Shown here: piece after piece, positions 10,810 through 27,000 of the stretch
How the letters are laid out: each line of letters opens with the position of its first letter
Numbering within the stretch: position 1 is the first letter of the stretch
Assembly: GCA_029891385.1 (NCBI GenBank)
Contig: CM057225.1
Coordinates: forward strand, 16,420,620-16,484,619
From: Erythroxylum novogranatense
Taxonomy: Eukaryota; Streptophyta; Magnoliopsida; Malpighiales; Erythroxylaceae
Direction of reading: 5' to 3'
DNA: 64,000 nucleotides
Made by a program: the position numbers and the translations under genes
Notes under the pieces: generated by a model
The model's input: only the letters and a program-made list of their open reading frames with translations
What the model was told of the DNA's origin: nothing
The model's database searches: none

Positions 10810-11510
10810 TAAAGTGGCAGCCAATTGGGGAGTGGTTCACTCACAACATTCATTCTCACCGACAGGCGTTGGGGCATGACTGGTCCTCCCTTTTTGGCAT
10901 TACCTGTTGGTTCCTCTGGTAATGGAGGAATATGTCCCTCTTCGATGATCAGTTCTCTTGGCCTTCCTCACTCATTTTTACTATTTTGTCTTAAACAGGT
11001 GCTCTCCACCAGTCAGTTACTTGGCACGATAGCGCACGGCCTGCCGATCCTCGACCTCGACTGGAGCGTTTCATCAGGTGGACAAACCTCCCACAGGTTG
11101 GCTCAGATTAAACACAGATGATGCCTGCAACCAAGCATCGTCCGTAGCTATCGCCGGTGGGCTTCTTCGTGATAGTGACGATAACTAGAAGGGAGGTTTT
11201 TTTCCCAAAACCTTGGCTGGTGCACTCCTTTCACCGCGGAACTCTGGGGAGTCTATACCGGGTTGGCCCTTGCGTGGACTCTAGGATATCGACGGATCGA
11301 GCTTGAAGTGGATTCCACAGCGGTGATCGATGTCCTCTCTTCCTCGGACCGCCGAGTCAGTTCTCTCAACTCTCTAGTTCGAGGCATCAATGATCTATCG
11401 ATAGAAGAAGCGTTGTTTATCGTCATATCTATCCATTGTCCATTATACCATTATCTGGGACACTTTGTTGTCTCTCCAGTAGTGCAGTGTAATTTTAGTT
11501 ATTTTCCCTT
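10810..11510 (+). pseudogene. LINE 3' end: RNase H domain remnant
   Basis: Translations across three frames give the C-terminal part of a plant LINE ORF2. First comes a Trp-rich stretch before RNase H (about 10865-11060). Then comes the RNase H fold, with LRLNTDDA (catalytic Asp, near 11100) and GGLLRDSD, and after a stop and a frameshift LAWTLGYRRIELEVDSTAVID (11263-11330). RNase H degrades the RNA strand during LINE reverse transcription. No reverse transcriptase precedes it, as expected for a 5'-truncated or eroded copy. It lies on the opposite strand to the LINE at 1-8190 and is therefore a separate insertion. Confidence 0.8.
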
Positions 11511-11550
11511 TTATGTAAAAAAAAGTGACAGTCAATTGCCACACAGTTGA

Positions 11551-12419
11551 ATTTGCAAATGGCAAGTTTCATGGTGTTACCCAAAATTGACTAGTATTTT
11601 ATACATATTAGAAAATTGATCGAATGTTAATTTTTATTATAAACTGATTGACATTGAATATGTAATAGAATACTGATTGACATTGAATATGTAATAGAAT
11701 GCTCTAATTTGATTTCTTTATAGCAGTACGTGTAAAAGTAATTTAAAATAACTAAATTGAAATAGTAATTTTATTTATTTTGCTCACTCTTTTGATATAA
11801 TTGTTAATATTTTAAAAACTTAACCGGAAGTTAAATTAGTAAGATAAGAAGTTTAAAATTTAAAATGTTATTATAAACTAGCTAAAGATCAAATAAAATT
11901 TAATAATTTGATATATAATTTGCTTTATTTATCAAAATTTTAAGATTTAATTAAAATTATTAAATAAAATTAATTAATTAAGTTTAATTTATAAAAATTT
12001 TATTAATTTATAAAAATTGATCGACTAATTAATAAGTTGATCAATTTTTAATATTAACAATTATTAAGATAAATTTAACAAAAGTTTAAAAACCGAACGG
12101 TTTAAAATAATTTTGAAAAGATAAAGCATGATGCATTCCCGGATACAATGAGATCTCCGATCTCTCGTACTTCTTTGGTATGAATTATGTAATTTCGGGG
12201 TGTGGAATAAAATTAAGTTAGCCTAACTTACTGGTCTATGGATTCGTATTGAACCTCCTGTCCTTATCCAACAGAACTATCTAAAACTCACCTGCCTTTG
12301 CTTGCTGATCAACAAAACATAATTTGTTCCTCTTAATTACGAATATCATTCTAAAGTCCTCCGAGTTCTCTTACTGGGCTACCCCTTCTTTTTGTTTAAT
12401 AGTTGAACAGAGTGATCAA
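11551..12419. other. Upstream region of xylulokinase gene
   Basis: AT-rich intergenic DNA with two tandem copies of a unit of about 30 bp beginning actgattgacattgaatatg (near 11645-11700). The last 300 bp before the ATG is less AT-rich and probably holds the promoter and 5' UTR. I could not place a convincing TATA box. Confidence 0.5.
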
Positions 12420-16711
<4,292 letters not shown>

Positions 16712-16837
16712 CAAATTTATCAAGCTAATTTTGAATATAATTTCACTGGAGTTTTATTTATTACAAAACCATGTACTACGGATCAACAGTTGATTGGATT
16801 GTGAAATAATGAAGCAAAATAAGGAAAACATTTAGTA

Positions 16838-16971
16838 TTTACCTCTCTTCTCTTCTCTTGAGGTGGAGTAGGCAGCTGGCTTCTCCCGAGCTTCATTCTT
16901 CCTTTCAGTGAGCATGTGATGCGCGTAATCCCAGTCAGTAGCTGATCGCCTCGGTATGAATCGATCCGACT
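16838..16971 (-). pseudogene. CDC20-like exon fragment
   Basis: Read on the - strand, the segment after TTGCAACAG (acceptor-like) gives DRFIPRRSATDWDYAHHMLT, followed by a Lys/Glu-rich stretch and YSTSREEKR, and ends at a donor-like GTAAAT. This is the conserved N-terminal region of plant CDC20 (Fizzy), the APC/C co-activator, where the family has DRFIPNRSAMDFDYAH. None of the WD40 repeats is present: the sequence runs directly into the 3' end of XK2, 124 bp away. A possible upstream exon lies at about 17120-17188, ending in GTAAGA, but I cannot match it confidently. I read this as an isolated exon copy, not a gene. Confidence 0.7.
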
Positions 16972-17189
16972 GTTGCAATACATGGAATGGAAGTTGTATT
17001 AAAATCTCAAAACAACTTTTCAAGACAAAAACGTTGATATGATCATCGATTTCTAAACATACATGAAAACAAACCAAGAATAAGGTTGTTAAAGTAGAGG
17101 TCTTACAAATTGATCGAAGTTCCTTCGCCCGCAACGGCCAACGAGTCCCTGGGTAAGCTTTAGCTACGGTTAATAATTTCCCACTCAAA

Positions 17190-17449
17190 ACTTGATTTGC
17201 GCGAGAATATTAATATCCCATTTGATTTAGGTGTGGCCTGTGGGGTAATGAAAAGTAATTGTGTCATCTATCTCTGGGGTAAACGGTGAGTTTTGCGGAC
17301 GCATATAGTTTCAAGTTCTTTATTGCAACTAATATGCTATAAATGAAGAGTTGATAGACTATTTGCGCAAGCCACTGTCGACGTCAGGAGGAAATGAGAA
17401 GGACTGTGAGTTCATCAGCCCTGCTTAGTTCACAGTTGATTATGTCAAT
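17190..17449. other. Short intergenic stretch
   Basis: I see no gene or repeat here. It separates the CDC20-like fragment from the TIR element at 17458. Confidence 0.4.
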
Positions 17450-18059
17450 TGATTTAGGGCCTGTTTGGTTGAGCTTTTATCGGTAGAATTTTTGTCAGTA
17501 GAATTTTTTCGGTAAGAGCTTTTTTAAAAACTAGTTATTTGTTCGTTTTACCGTTAATTAAAAAACAGTTTTTAAAAAATTTCATTCAAGAGATCGTTTT
17601 TTGAACATAAAAATAAAAAGACTTTTATTAATTTTAACTATATTTTATTTTATAATAAAATTATTTATGCTAAATAATTTTTAAAGTATATTAAACAATA
17701 TGCCAAGTATTATATTGTAGGAAATTTTGATAATCATCTTATAAGAAATAATTTAAAGAGATGTCCCATTTTTTATAGAAATGAAATTAATATAAAACAA
17801 ATATTAAAACATGTAAAAAGTTAAATAATATTACAAATTGTTAAGCATTCAACTTTATTACAAATTGTTAAGTAGAATCGATGGAAGAGTCTTGTGGTTT
17901 AACAACATCCATGTACTGTTGATGAGTAATTCTAACATTCATCTAATTATGTGTGTTTGTGGACTATTACTCAATTACAAGCTAATTAAAGCAAAATTGT
18001 CAACAAGTTTTTCGTTCTAAAAAAGAAAGTAAAGAGACATGTTTAAGGTCTACGTGTTT

Positions 18060-18250
18060 CTGAACGCAGACGTTCGACTGTGTTAAAAACGCAGATTGCG
18101 TCAACAAACACGACGCTCGACGTCTGTGTTCAAAAATACGCAGATGAAGGTCTGCGCGCAGACGTCGACGTCTGCGTGTCGACGCATGCGTTTTTAATGC
18201 AAATGTTCGACGTTTGCGTTGAAGACAAACGTTTGACGTCTGCCTTCAAT
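18060..18250. repeat. CG-rich palindromic minisatellite
   Basis: A 190-bp island in AT-rich DNA made of degenerate copies of ACGCAGACGTTCGACGTCTG in both orientations. It contains the perfect 20-bp palindrome CGCAGACGTCGACGTCTGCG (18157-18176). It lies inside the TIR element, just left of the retrotransposon insertion. The short open frame across it is a by-product of the repeat. Confidence 0.8.
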
Positions 18251-18322
18251 AGAGAAAAATAAAATTTTAGGAGACAAATAAAAATAAAAAGAAGAACCAA
18301 CCTGAAAAGATAAGAGGGTTAG

Positions 18323-19807
18323 TGTAACATCCCGTTATCGGAGTGACGGATAGATTGGTAATTTGGATCGGGTTAGGATTTGGTACAGGCAAAGTGTTGC
18401 ATTGCACATGCATTACAGTTTTGATAGTCATTGATAAATGATTATTGATTGCATAAGTATATATATATGTACATACATGTATGACAATTCCGACTTGATT
18501 GTGAAATTGGAAATTGGTTATAATTGGTCCGATGAGAATTGGCTTAATTGTGCAATTGGGAATTTATCAAAATTGTACATATGAGAATTGGTTTGTGAAA
18601 ATTGGATATTTAGTAAGTGTATAATTGGGTTTTGAATATGAAATTGGAATGAAATGGATTATAGAAAGGAAATTGGAAATTGAGTCTAGGAATGAGCATT
18701 TCTAATTTTGTGAATTTATGGAAAATTTTCGAATTTTAGAGAATCGAGACCGGACCGGAAAAATGGTATAGTGATTGATTAATTGAATTCGGTCCGAGAT
18801 TTATTGACAATTGATATGAGACAAATTGAGTTGTGATTTTAAGAGTTATTATTAATTGTTATCATGAATCGGAGAAATTAGAATCGAAATTGGATTGAGG
18901 TGGTTTAGAATTGGGACATGTAGCAAACAAGCCCTAAGTCATTATATATATATATATGTCTAAAGTATCGATTTAAATCGTGTTTGCTTTCAAATGATTG
19001 AGTTTCACCGTGGGTGGAGAGTAGCTTGGATTTGGAGATTCTTCGAGGATTTTTAAAGGGTTGAAAGCTGTAATCAAGTAAGCTTCTTCTTCTTTATGAT
19101 TCAATCGCTTAATTTGATCATTGAGTGAGTAACGAAATCGTTATGAGGATTTGAAAGTTTGGAAGTTAGGTTTTGAGAAAACGTTGATTTTGATTTGGGT
19201 TTTAATGAATATTGGTTATTTGATGGATTTAGGGTTAGAAATGAGTCGAGTGTAGTATATGTAGTTGATCGGGAGTGATCTCGAGTGTTTTCGACGGATT
19301 TAAACCGAAAATCTGAGAAATTTCTCGGGTTTTCGCGATTTTGCGATCGACGCCGCGACGCAGCGATGAACACGCCACAAGCGAAACCAACCAAAGGTGC
19401 ACGTCGCGATTTAATTAAAATATTTTAATTTATGCGCATGGCGAGCCAACCCAGTGCACGTCGCGATTTAATTAAAAATATTTTAATTTATGCGCCATGT
19501 GGCGAGGAGGACAAGGCATACGTCGCGATTTAACGCGCGCGACGTCATGACGTGGGATGCCCGGTGAATGCAGATTTTTCCGAAAATGGAATTGAGGTTT
19601 TAAACATTTGGGATTTAAATTGGATTGGTTATGGATCAAAGTGGTATTTGAGAAAATAGGAATTTCAATCTAAAAGAAATGAAATGAAGTGATTATAAGA
19701 TGATTGTTACAAGTAATGAGTTTAAGACTTATTTGAATCAGATGATTATCGGGATCGAATGACAAATGATTAGTGAATATGATTTTAATTGAAATGTGAT
19801 TATAGAT
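18323..19807 (+). repeat. 5' LTR of outer element, left part
   Basis: Begins TGTAACATCCCGTTATCGG and matches 37076-38525 closely. It is interrupted after tatagat (about 19807) by the - strand chromovirus. It contains a GC-rich module at 19330-19570 with repeated CGTCGCGATTTAATTAAA units. Confidence 0.9.
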
Positions 19808-22800
19808 CGTAGGCTTCTACCATAGGTATCCACCGGAACGCCCGTAGGTCATTCCGATACATATCCTACGACAAGAGACCACTACCGACAACAACCACTA
19901 CACTCCTCATGGCATCACAATCATAAGACAAGAATAAGAAACGGCTACTTTTTAAAACCAAACTAGATTCCATTTCATTCATTCAAAACTTAATAATTCA
20001 CAACTCACAAGATTTTTAAGTTACATATGTTTCACATCATGATCGCATAATAACCAGATCTAACTATCGGTCTCCAAAAGAAAGCCCATTGACCGACCTT
20101 TGAGTCATTGCTTTTCTCGCCAATCCATCAGATACGGCTCTACAAATTCCCGAGGAGCTATCTGTCTATGCTAGGCCCGAAAAATAAATTGTAATTTGGG
20201 TGAGTTTCATAACTCAATGAGAAACCATCATCGATGGTTCTCCCAATTCATGCATCATATAAGCATGAAACAAGATACACGCATAATTATACAAAACACA
20301 ACATGAATCTGAACACGCATTAATTACAGTCCACAAGACAATAAATATACACCCGATTAAAATATTGTCGATATAGAATCCAAGATGCAATGCACATGTG
20401 ACTCTTTTTCCGCTTCATTTCAAAGATTGTGACCGAGCGCATAATAATGATCAAGATAGACGCCGTCTGGGGAGAATTATCTCCGTCGAGCTCGAGGCTC
20501 TGTTCAAGATATCGAGCTCTAGGCTCGGTTCAATCTGATGGCGCCTCGCTCACAATTTTCCTTTAAAAGTGTGATGTATTTGTGCATGAATGCACATGTT
20601 TCACAACAATAAACATGGTATTTCACAAATTCAATATTCAATTCAATTAAACAGTTACCTCATGTAAATTCACAACAAGAATACCACATAATTCCGTAGG
20701 GCAATCAATCATGCTTATAATTCATGTAATCCCGTAGGGCCAGTCACAACAATAATTCATGTATTCCGTAGGCAATCAATTCACAGCTAACACATAGATT
20801 GAATAACCAACTAGGTTACTCACCTAATAACTTCCACGCTAACGCCGGAAGTCTCGCCAATTTGTGGAACGATGGTCCACTGGAGCCTCTATAAAAATTA
20901 AATGAATAACTATTACCATTGGTGTAAATGATTAAACAATGCACATGAAATCAAGAAATGTATATAATGCATGTTCATGGCAATCCCAGCCCTAATCTAA
21001 TATTTCCCATAATAAAATTCTATGAAAATTAGAATCCATAGGCTACCGACGGCATAATTCGGACCTCTATAGGTCCCCAATTAAATAAAACAGTGTTTAC
21101 AAGTTCCGCCAATAGGCTACGCCAAATTCCGCCTAAAAATTCCCGATTCTCAGAAAATGAAATTAAATATTCAACGAATCCGATGCCTCCGAATCAGGTC
21201 AATCGGACGTCGGACGGAAAGAAATTGACAAAGAACAATTGTACCTTTTAATAACAAATAATAATCAAAATAAAATAATTATATATACATATATATCGAA
21301 CGCCTCACTGGTAGGCGAGACGCCGCCTCATGAGGCGAATCGCCTCACTTCGTCATGAGAGGCGAGGTGTCGCCTCGCGACCAGCCTCTAAATCTCGCCA
21401 TGAGGCGAAACGTCGCTTCATGAGGCGCATGAAGTTTCCACCGCTACTCGCCTTTTTTTTTTTTTTTCCAGATTTCAATCTTAATTTCCATCCACTCTAA
21501 CTTTTAGCACACAATTCAGAAAATACCCACTATACCTCATTGGAAAGCTTATGCAAAGCTCTACAACTCTCAAGAAGACCAAAAATCAAATCCAACCCTA
21601 AAGGTATCAAATAACCCATCAAACCTTCTGCCTACTAAATTTTCATCAACACAGGGCAGTACATTTACAATGTCATAACTCACTGATTCTTCAGTAATAA
21701 ATTACCACAAAATATGGTCAACAAGTTCACAATGTCCTCAACAACTTTCATGAACAACCCAAAATCAAATTCTATTGCAAACCAAGTCAATTAATTCATC
21801 TAATGTTACTGTCCCTGAAATCCTTCACTTTGGGCAGTAATCTTACAACAAGCATAACTTCCAGTATACAAGTCAATAAAATCAGAACTTTATATCCCTG
21901 TAAAGATAACATCTCAAACTTCAATTTTCATGAAGCACTCAACATCCAATTCGATCTCTAACAATTTGAAAACTGTTATGGAAGTTTCTGTTGTCATCAG
22001 CCATTCATAACCTAATGTAGGATCAGTTTTGAAAATCATATCTCCCAATTCTGACTTCTAAAATTACATACCAAATATCAATTTCAAGATAATCTCTTCC
22101 TCTACAACTTTTCAGAAGCTCACCACACCAATTCAGTCCACATAAAATGTTAAAATTGCCTCAAATCAGTAAACTCACAAAATCACACTTAAACTAGGTT
22201 TCATCCAAAATGCTCAAAACCAGCCATTAGTAATCAATTCATATCTCCCAACACACAATTCCAAAATAGCAAGATCAGTAGCAATGGAAAGATAATCAAA
22301 TATACTACAACTTCCATGAAGACCATTCTCCTAATTCCATCTCAATTAATTCATACAAATCAACAAAACTCAGATGTCATGGTTGTGGTTACTGTTCACA
22401 GGCAATGGAACAGTAACTTTCCATGCAAAATTTCACCTTCTATCATTGAAATTCAACAACACCTATTTCACACTAAATTAAAGCCAACATCTCAAAGTTT
22501 CAGTGGCCACTAACCTTACCTCATTTGCATTTCTACACAATAAGTTATGAATAAAACAGTAACATCTATTACAAATCTCATTTTCCAGATTCAATGTTAA
22601 CCTTAGTTCAAACACTTCCAATATCTTTTCACATCACTAAACATCAAAATAAATACAAATTAAATATTAATACCATCATGCATATATTAGGATAACACTG
22701 AAAAATTGGCAGCACTAAATTCCGCAATTCAAATACTCAATTAATTATCCTATTCAATCCAAAAATCAAACTATAACATTAACTTCAATGCATCTTCACC

Positions 22801-23748
22801 TAGCCTCATCCCTTTTCATCAAATCATAATAACCATCACTTTAATGCCTACCTAAACCTAATACATGCTTTAAACCCATTTATTAACTACCCCACACTAT
22901 CATGGCATTTAATCCATGTGAAAGACATCATTAAACTCAAATACTTAAATGAAACTTACCTAACACAATTCTCCTTCAAAGCTTCTACTTCCAACTTTTA
23001 CCTTCTAACCTTTATACCAAGCTACCACCTTTTCCTTCTCAAGTATATACCATACTCATCATCTAGCTTTGATGAGACCAAAGAAATGAGCTTAAAGCTA
23101 TGGAGAAAATGGAGAAAAGGAAAGCAAAATCGATGGTTGCAAATGAAGGGTTGGTGTTTTGTGTTTCGGATGGCTCCTTAAATAGCCTAACAATTCCTCT
23201 TCTTCTTTAAAACAATACATATCCGAGAATTGAGAGGAAAGGCATTTAATGATGCCTTTTCAATGGCAACTTATAATTGGTTCTTACTTAAAGAAAAGTC
23301 AAAATATATATATATTTATTTAATCCAATTCAAAGTTTTACTCCATTTAACTCTAATGACCCTACTTTCATCCCAAAATAATATACCCAATATTATCGTG
23401 CCACTGGTAGCGATCTTTGCTACCGAGAATTGACCGATTCGCCAATTGGCGATTTTACGGCCCAGAATTGTTTCGGAAAATCCAGAAAATTCCTAAAATC
23501 CCTAAAATGTAAAACGATTTATGGCATAATTCAAATAATTTTCCAAACTCAATTACCCCATTAATTTCACACAAGAGTTCAATTTCAATCTTAAGTTTAA
23601 AATGACATGAATGCATGTATACTATGTGCATGTGCAACCCGTCAAGAATTATAGAGACTATATGTCAGATGCGCATGCCGAGATATAATTAAATATCCCA
23701 ACCCATCCTAATTACTAAAATACCTTCCTATAGAGAGGGGATGTTACA
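19808..23748 (-). repeat. 3' LTR of inner chromovirus
   Basis: About 3.9 kb, near-identical to 28270-32205. For example, the 87-codon frame at 22918-23181 recurs unchanged at 31371-31634. The twin-hairpin block is at 20207-20240. A palindrome cassette of CCTCATGAGG-type units is at 21296-21450. The ~180-bp periodic array (CTTCATGAAAGTTGT, seen reversed) is at about 21560-22330. Confidence 0.92.
21296..21450 (-). repeat. Palindrome cassette, CCTCATGAGGCG type
   Basis: Several copies of GCCTCATGAGGCG, or halves of it, alternate with GGCGAGACGCCGCCTC-like words. The counterpart at 29747-29895 is rearranged or miscalled. It occupies the place of the AGTCGACT cluster in the solo LTR at 5260-5372. 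Confidence 0.75.
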
Positions 23749-23764
23749 ATTCTCCCTCCTAACA
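23749..23764 (-). other. Polypurine tract of chromovirus
   Basis: The - strand reads GTTAGGAGGGAGAAT directly before the 3' LTR, the purine-rich primer for plus-strand DNA synthesis. It is preceded by GAGGACGAAATTTTTG, common at the end of such elements. Confidence 0.8.
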
Positions 23765-23776
23765 AAAATTTCGTCC

Positions 23777-24050
23777 TCAAATTCTTACCGACCGATCGAA
23801 AAGATGAGGATATCGCCTCCTCATATGCTCCTCGGTCTCCCATGTAGCCTCCTCAGTCGAATGGTTCCGCCAGAGAACCTTCACCAGTGGAATACTCTTA
23901 TTCCTCAATTGTTTCACCTGAGACCCGATAATCTGAATCGGCTCCTCCACATAACTCAGATTACTGGAGACCTCAATCTCCTGAGCCGGTATCACATGTG
24001 TCGGATCCGACCGATATCTGGAGCATACTCACATGGAAGACGCTATGTAA
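23777..24050 (-). pseudogene. Chromodomain at integrase C-terminus
   Basis: A frame of 72 codons (23995-23777) carries SYVEEPIQIIGSQVKQLRNK, then VKVLWRNHSTEEATWE and HMRRRYPHLF. This is the chromodomain that ends chromovirus integrases and is thought to direct insertion into heterochromatin. The aromatic Tyr and Trp positions are kept. It sits 28 bp before the 3' LTR, as expected. The large + strand frame at 23741-24697 is only its antisense. Confidence 0.9.
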
Positions 24051-25141
24051 TCGAGACATCTCACTCGGTAAAGCTAGCTCAGAGGCCAAAGGTCCGATCC
24101 TCTCAAAGGATCTCATATGGACCAATGTACCTAGGGCTTAACTTCCCTTTCTCCCAAATCTCAAGACACCACGCCACGGTGATACCTGTAAGAACACTTT
24201 GTCGTCCACATTATACTCAATGTCCCTCCTATGCCGATCAACATAGCTCTTCTGTTTATCCCGAGCACTTTAATGCGATTCCAATCGGTTTCACTTTATT
24301 AACAAGATCCCGAATCAACTCAGCCCTCAATCATCCTTACTCCTCTTCGTCCCAATACAAAGGCGATCTACACGGCCGCCCATACAAAGGCCTCATATGG
24401 AGCCATCCCGATGCTACTATGATAGGATTGTTATATGCAAACTCTATCAAGGCCAAGCATCGATCCCATGCTCCTCTCAACTCCAATACATGCTCAAGCA
24501 TATCCTCAACAGCCTTAATCGCCCTCTCACTCGCCCATCCATTCGAGGATGAAATGTCAGATCAAATTCACTTAGCACCCATAGCATCGCAAACTCGCCG
24601 AACCTCAAGTAAACTGGGATCCCTCGCCGACACTATCGACATCGGAACCCCGCAGCCTCACTATCTCCGCTACATACTTCGGGCCAATGATCCATAGTAT
24701 TATTCTCCTCACCGCCAAGAAATGAGCCGATTTAGTTAACCGTCCACTATGACCCAGATAGCATCACGCCTTTCAAGGCCCTAGGCAACCCCATAATGAA
24801 ATCCATGGTGATCCGCTCCCATTTCCACTCGGAATAGGCAACGAATGAAGCTTCCCCATCGGAGCTTGGTGCTCGCCTTTAACTTCACGGCACGCCAAAC
24901 ACCGGACACATACTCGCCACCGCTTCTTCATACCAGCCACCGAAATGTTGCTTATGGTGTTATACATCTTGGTAGTACCGGGATGCATAGCATATGTGGC
25001 CATGTGAGCCTCCTCCAGTATCTCTCGCCTCAGATCATCTACATCAGGCACACAAAGTCTTTGCCCTATCCATAGAGTCTCATCTCTCACATCAAACTCA
25101 GATCTCGAATCAGCTTTCACTTTCTCAATCAGTCTCACCAT
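24051..25141 (-). pseudogene. Chromovirus integrase (H2C2 zinc finger and broken core)
   Basis: The N-terminal zinc-binding part is clear in the frame 25141-24773: HMATYAMHPGTTKMYNT gives the two His, and CVRCLACREVKGEHQAPMGK gives the two Cys region. It is followed by LHSLPIP, which leads into the catalytic core. The core from about 24780 to 24050 is fragmented by frameshifts, so the catalytic DDE residues cannot be read in one frame. Integrase joins the cDNA to the host chromosome. The number of short indels over 1 kb is hard to reconcile with nearly identical LTRs. Confidence 0.88.
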
Positions 25142-25318
25142 AACAGATCCTTATCTTCAACTTTCCCGATCCTCGCCCAAGAGCATCGGTCTCGCCTCAA
25201 GTAGCCAATAATACTCCATCCTGCTCCAGATTCATCTGCACATTCAAAGCCCTCAATTGAATCAAATTAGGCAACCTCATTGCCTGAATCTGAGCTGTAC
25301 TCGTATGTGACTTTCTAC

Positions 25319-25700
25319 TCAAAGCATCTGCCACCACATTAGCTTTTCCAGGGTGATACTCAATAGTACAACAGAATCCTTCAACAACTCAAGCCACCTC
25401 CTCTGTCTCAAATTCAACTCTCTCTGGCTCAGTAGGTATCTCAAACTCTTATGGTCAGTAAAGATCTGAAAGGTCTCACCATACAGGTAATGCCTCCAAA
25501 TCTTCAATGCAAACGATCGCATTAACTCCAAATCATGAGCAGGATAGTTTACCTCATGAATCCTCAACTGCCTCGAGGCATAGGCAATGACTCTACCATG
25601 TCGCATCGTAACACATCCCAATCCTCGATGTGATGCATCAGACACCTCAAATCCTCCAGTCCCAGATGGAATAGCCAACACGGGCAAGAGTCAACCGATG
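25319..25700 (-). pseudogene. Chromovirus RNase H domain
   Basis: A frame of 122 codons opens [15 protein letters not shown] and shows [11 protein letters not shown] (catalytic Asp), [19 protein letters not shown] (Glu region), [21 protein letters not shown] (Asp) and [10 protein letters not shown]. It then loses frame before the connecting region to integrase. This is the best preserved pol domain in the element and the basis for the Tekay/Del assignment. It removes genomic RNA after minus-strand synthesis. Confidence 0.92.
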
Positions 25701-26460
25701 TTTCAGCTCCTCAAAGCTCTTCCGACACTCCTCGGTCCATCCGAATGGCACATTCTTCCTCGAAGTTTTGTCGAGGGGTTGAGATCAATGAAAACCTCGA
25801 CAAACCTCCGTAATAACCACCAATCCGAGGAAACTCCAATCTCCAAGACATTCCTAGGAGCTTCCCATTTCAAAGACGCCTCAACCTTACCTTGATCTAC
25901 TCAATACCTCTCCGGTCACTATATGCCCCAAAAGATTACTCGATCCAACCAAAATTCACATTTGCTGAATTTGGCGAACAACTATCTCTCCTCATCGTCT
26001 CGTAACACAATCCTCAAATGCTCACTATGCTCCCCGCTCATCCTCGAATACACTAGGATGTCATCAATGAAAACTATAACAAACCGATCCGGTAGGGCTG
26101 AAATACCTTATTCATCGTATATAAAAGTCGGGGCATTTGTCAACCCAAACGGCATCACTAGAAACTCGAAATGCCTATACCGCCCTGAATGCACTCTTAG
26201 GCACATCGGCCTCTCGCAATCTTCAATCGATAGTAACCAGATCGCAGATCTAACTTGGTGAACACCGAGCTCCCTGAATCGATCAAATAAGTCATCGATC
26301 CTAGGCAAGGGTACTTGTTTCATCACACCCGATTCACCGCTTATAATCGATGCACACCTCAAAGTCCCATCCTTTTCTTCACAAACAAAACCGAGCTCCC
26401 CATGGTGAAACACTAGGTCTAATGAACCCTTCTCCAAAGAACTCCTCAAGAATCAATCCT
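25701..26460 (-). pseudogene. Chromovirus reverse transcriptase (broken)
   Basis: The frame 26449-26108 shows EKDGTLR, PLPRIDDLFD and FEFLVMPFGLTNAPT, the fingers and palm of a Ty3/gypsy reverse transcriptase. The sequence after this, which should hold the YIDD active site, is in another frame. Between the motifs the reading is garbled by at least two compensating indels. It acts in cytoplasmic particles to copy element RNA. It is a remnant or miscalled sequence. Confidence 0.88.
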
Positions 26461-26739
26461 TCAACTCCTCGGCCCACAAAGCCATCCTATATGGAGGTAT
26501 AGATATAGGAGCGTACCGAACGAGGTCAATGGTAAACTCGTCTCCCGATCCGGCAGCAGAAACCCAGAACTCATCAGAAACACATCCGAAATTCCTAACC
26601 ACGGAATATCCTCAAGCCTCCGCTCAACTCGTGTCAATCACACGAGCCGATAGGCCTCACAACCTCCCCGCATCAACCTTAGTGGCACTAAGGAAAGAGA
26701 TCATCCGGCCGGCATCGCCTGGCTAACTCCTCTCAACAC

Positions 26740-27000
26740 CGCTTCAGTCGGTGAAGAGACTCCAAAACAACCTCCTCGTATAGCACCATGATAGCCCTAT
26801 GAGCAAGAAGTCAATCCATCCCCGTAATGACATCGATCTCTCGAGGCAACACTATAAGGTGCGCCTCAATATCGCTGATCAATCAATCGAGCATCCTCGC
26901 AGACCTCTCCCAATGCAAGAGTAGTACCTAGAGGTGTACTCACCTCAGCCCATACAGTAACATCTCCTATCCCCATGCAATCTACATGCCATATGAGGTA
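26740..27000 (-). pseudogene. Retroviral-type aspartic protease region
   Basis: In broken frames the - strand gives VTVWAEVSTPLGTT, then VLPREIDVITGMD, close to the conserved hydrophobic-DVI-GMDW motif at the end of gypsy proteases. The catalytic DSG triad should lie just upstream but I cannot read it. The enzyme matures the Gag-Pol polyprotein. Confidence 0.55.

Noticed and set aside
16783..17188. 118-codon - strand frame taken as one protein
   Set aside because: Only its last third matches CDC20; the middle is hydrophobic intron-like sequence between an acceptor and a donor, so the single-frame reading is misleading.
22918..23181. 87-codon frame found twice (also 31371-31634)
   Set aside because: It lies in both LTRs of the same element; repetition reflects LTR identity, not a conserved gene.
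23741..24697. 318-codon + strand open frame
   Set aside because: It is antisense to the integrase end and chromodomain, which read clearly on the - strand; composition is rich in Ser, Pro, His and Arg without motifs.
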